Program-made: the position numbers and the translations under genes
The notes under the pieces: generated by a model
Database searches by the model: none
Told to the model about the DNA's origin: nothing
The model's input: the letters and a program-made list of their open reading frames with translations, nothing else
Assembly: GCA_017430835.1 (NCBI GenBank)
Contig: JAFRMD010000150.1
Location: 1 to 14,520, forward strand
Length of the DNA stretch: 14,520 bases
Direction of reading: 5' to 3'
Source of the DNA: Methanosphaera sp.
Lineage (GTDB): Archaea; Methanobacteriota; Methanobacteria; Methanobacteriales; Methanobacteriaceae
Part shown: positions 14,397 to 14,520 of the stretch, piece after piece
Position numbering within the stretch: the stretch's first letter is position 1
How the letters are laid out: each line of letters starts with the position of its first letter

Positions 14397-14520
14397 CTAT
14401 TGTGTGATAGTTAGTTTAGTATCTGTTCGACTGTCTTGGTAATATCCATTTATACCGGCAATTATTGTAACGGTATAGGTACCTTTCTTAAGATCTGTAG
14501 GCACTTTAATATTGATTTTA
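14397..14520 (-). CDS. C-terminal end of an Ig-repeat (adhesin-like) surface protein, partial
   Basis: A minus-strand frame enters from the right edge and stops at TAG 14399-14397, leaving 40 residues. The end contains KKGTYTVTIIAGINGYYQDS, and the last residues are TKLTITQ. The pattern 'L..GTYTVT....G...Y..S...T.LTV' is the end of a bacterial-Ig-like beta-sandwich repeat. It is very common in the large adhesin-like cell-surface proteins of Methanobrevibacter and Methanosphaera. There is no C-terminal anchor after the last strand in the visible part, so attachment, if any, is not by a membrane helix at this end. Start, signal peptide and repeat number lie outside the window. Confidence 0.75.
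   Translation of the reverse strand, partial: KINIKVPTDLKKGTYTVTIIAGINGYYQDSRTDTKLTITQ

Noticed and set aside
1..14520. CRISPR arrays, tRNA or rRNA genes
   Set aside because: No regularly spaced direct repeats, no cloverleaf-like GC-rich segments and no rRNA-like sequence were seen. In such AT-rich DNA, archaeal RNA genes would stand out as GC-rich islands.

Overview
The window is very AT-rich DNA from a methanogenic archaeon, most likely a member of the Methanobacteriales such as Methanosphaera or Methanobrevibacter. The evidence is archaeal TATA boxes (TTTATATA type), GGTGA-type ribosome-binding sites, an F420-hydrogenase-beta (FrhB) relative, a split archaeal glutamate synthase, operators matching the archaeal nitrogen repressor NrpR, and the C-terminus of an Ig-repeat 'adhesin-like' surface protein. 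I cannot name the species from the sequence alone.

Layout. (1) 1-622: the last 46 residues of a probable IS630-type transposase, then an AT-rich gap ending in the glutamate synthase promoter. (2) 623-4800 (+): a four-gene operon encoding a split ferredoxin-type glutamate synthase: glutaminase subunit, GXGXG subunit, an FrhB/FpoF-like flavin/iron-sulfur subunit whose domains are circularly permuted, and the FMN synthase subunit with two ferredoxin motifs. (3) 5168-6505 (-): convergent glnA, glutamine synthetase type I-alpha. Both glt and glnA carry a GGAA-N6-TTCC palindrome at the promoter, so together they look like a nitrogen-regulated GS-GOGAT ammonium-assimilation unit. The FrhB-like subunit suggests that reduced F420, not NADPH, may supply electrons. 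(4) 6944-8649 (+): a two-gene, 4-bp-overlapping toxin-antitoxin-like module. It pairs an HTH + ImmA/IrrE-domain protein, whose HExxH motif reads NExxH, with a DUF4411-type PIN-domain protein. (5) 8724-10061 (-): an AzgA-like NCS2 purine permease. (6) 10494-14005 (+): a translationally coupled pair of ABC exporter half-transporters with one degenerate and one canonical ATPase site, preceded by clustered inverted repeats. (7) 14006-14520: a possible tiny membrane-protein gene on the minus strand and the C-terminal end of an Ig-repeat surface protein running in from the right edge.

The standout observations are the circularly permuted FrhB-like subunit inside the glutamate synthase operon, the shared NrpR-type operators, nested inverted repeats in the glt promoter/leader, a GlnA lacking the glutamine-feedback arginine, and the lost metal-ligand histidine in the ImmA-like protein. 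I saw no tRNA, rRNA or CRISPR array. All family assignments come from motif reading, not from database searches.
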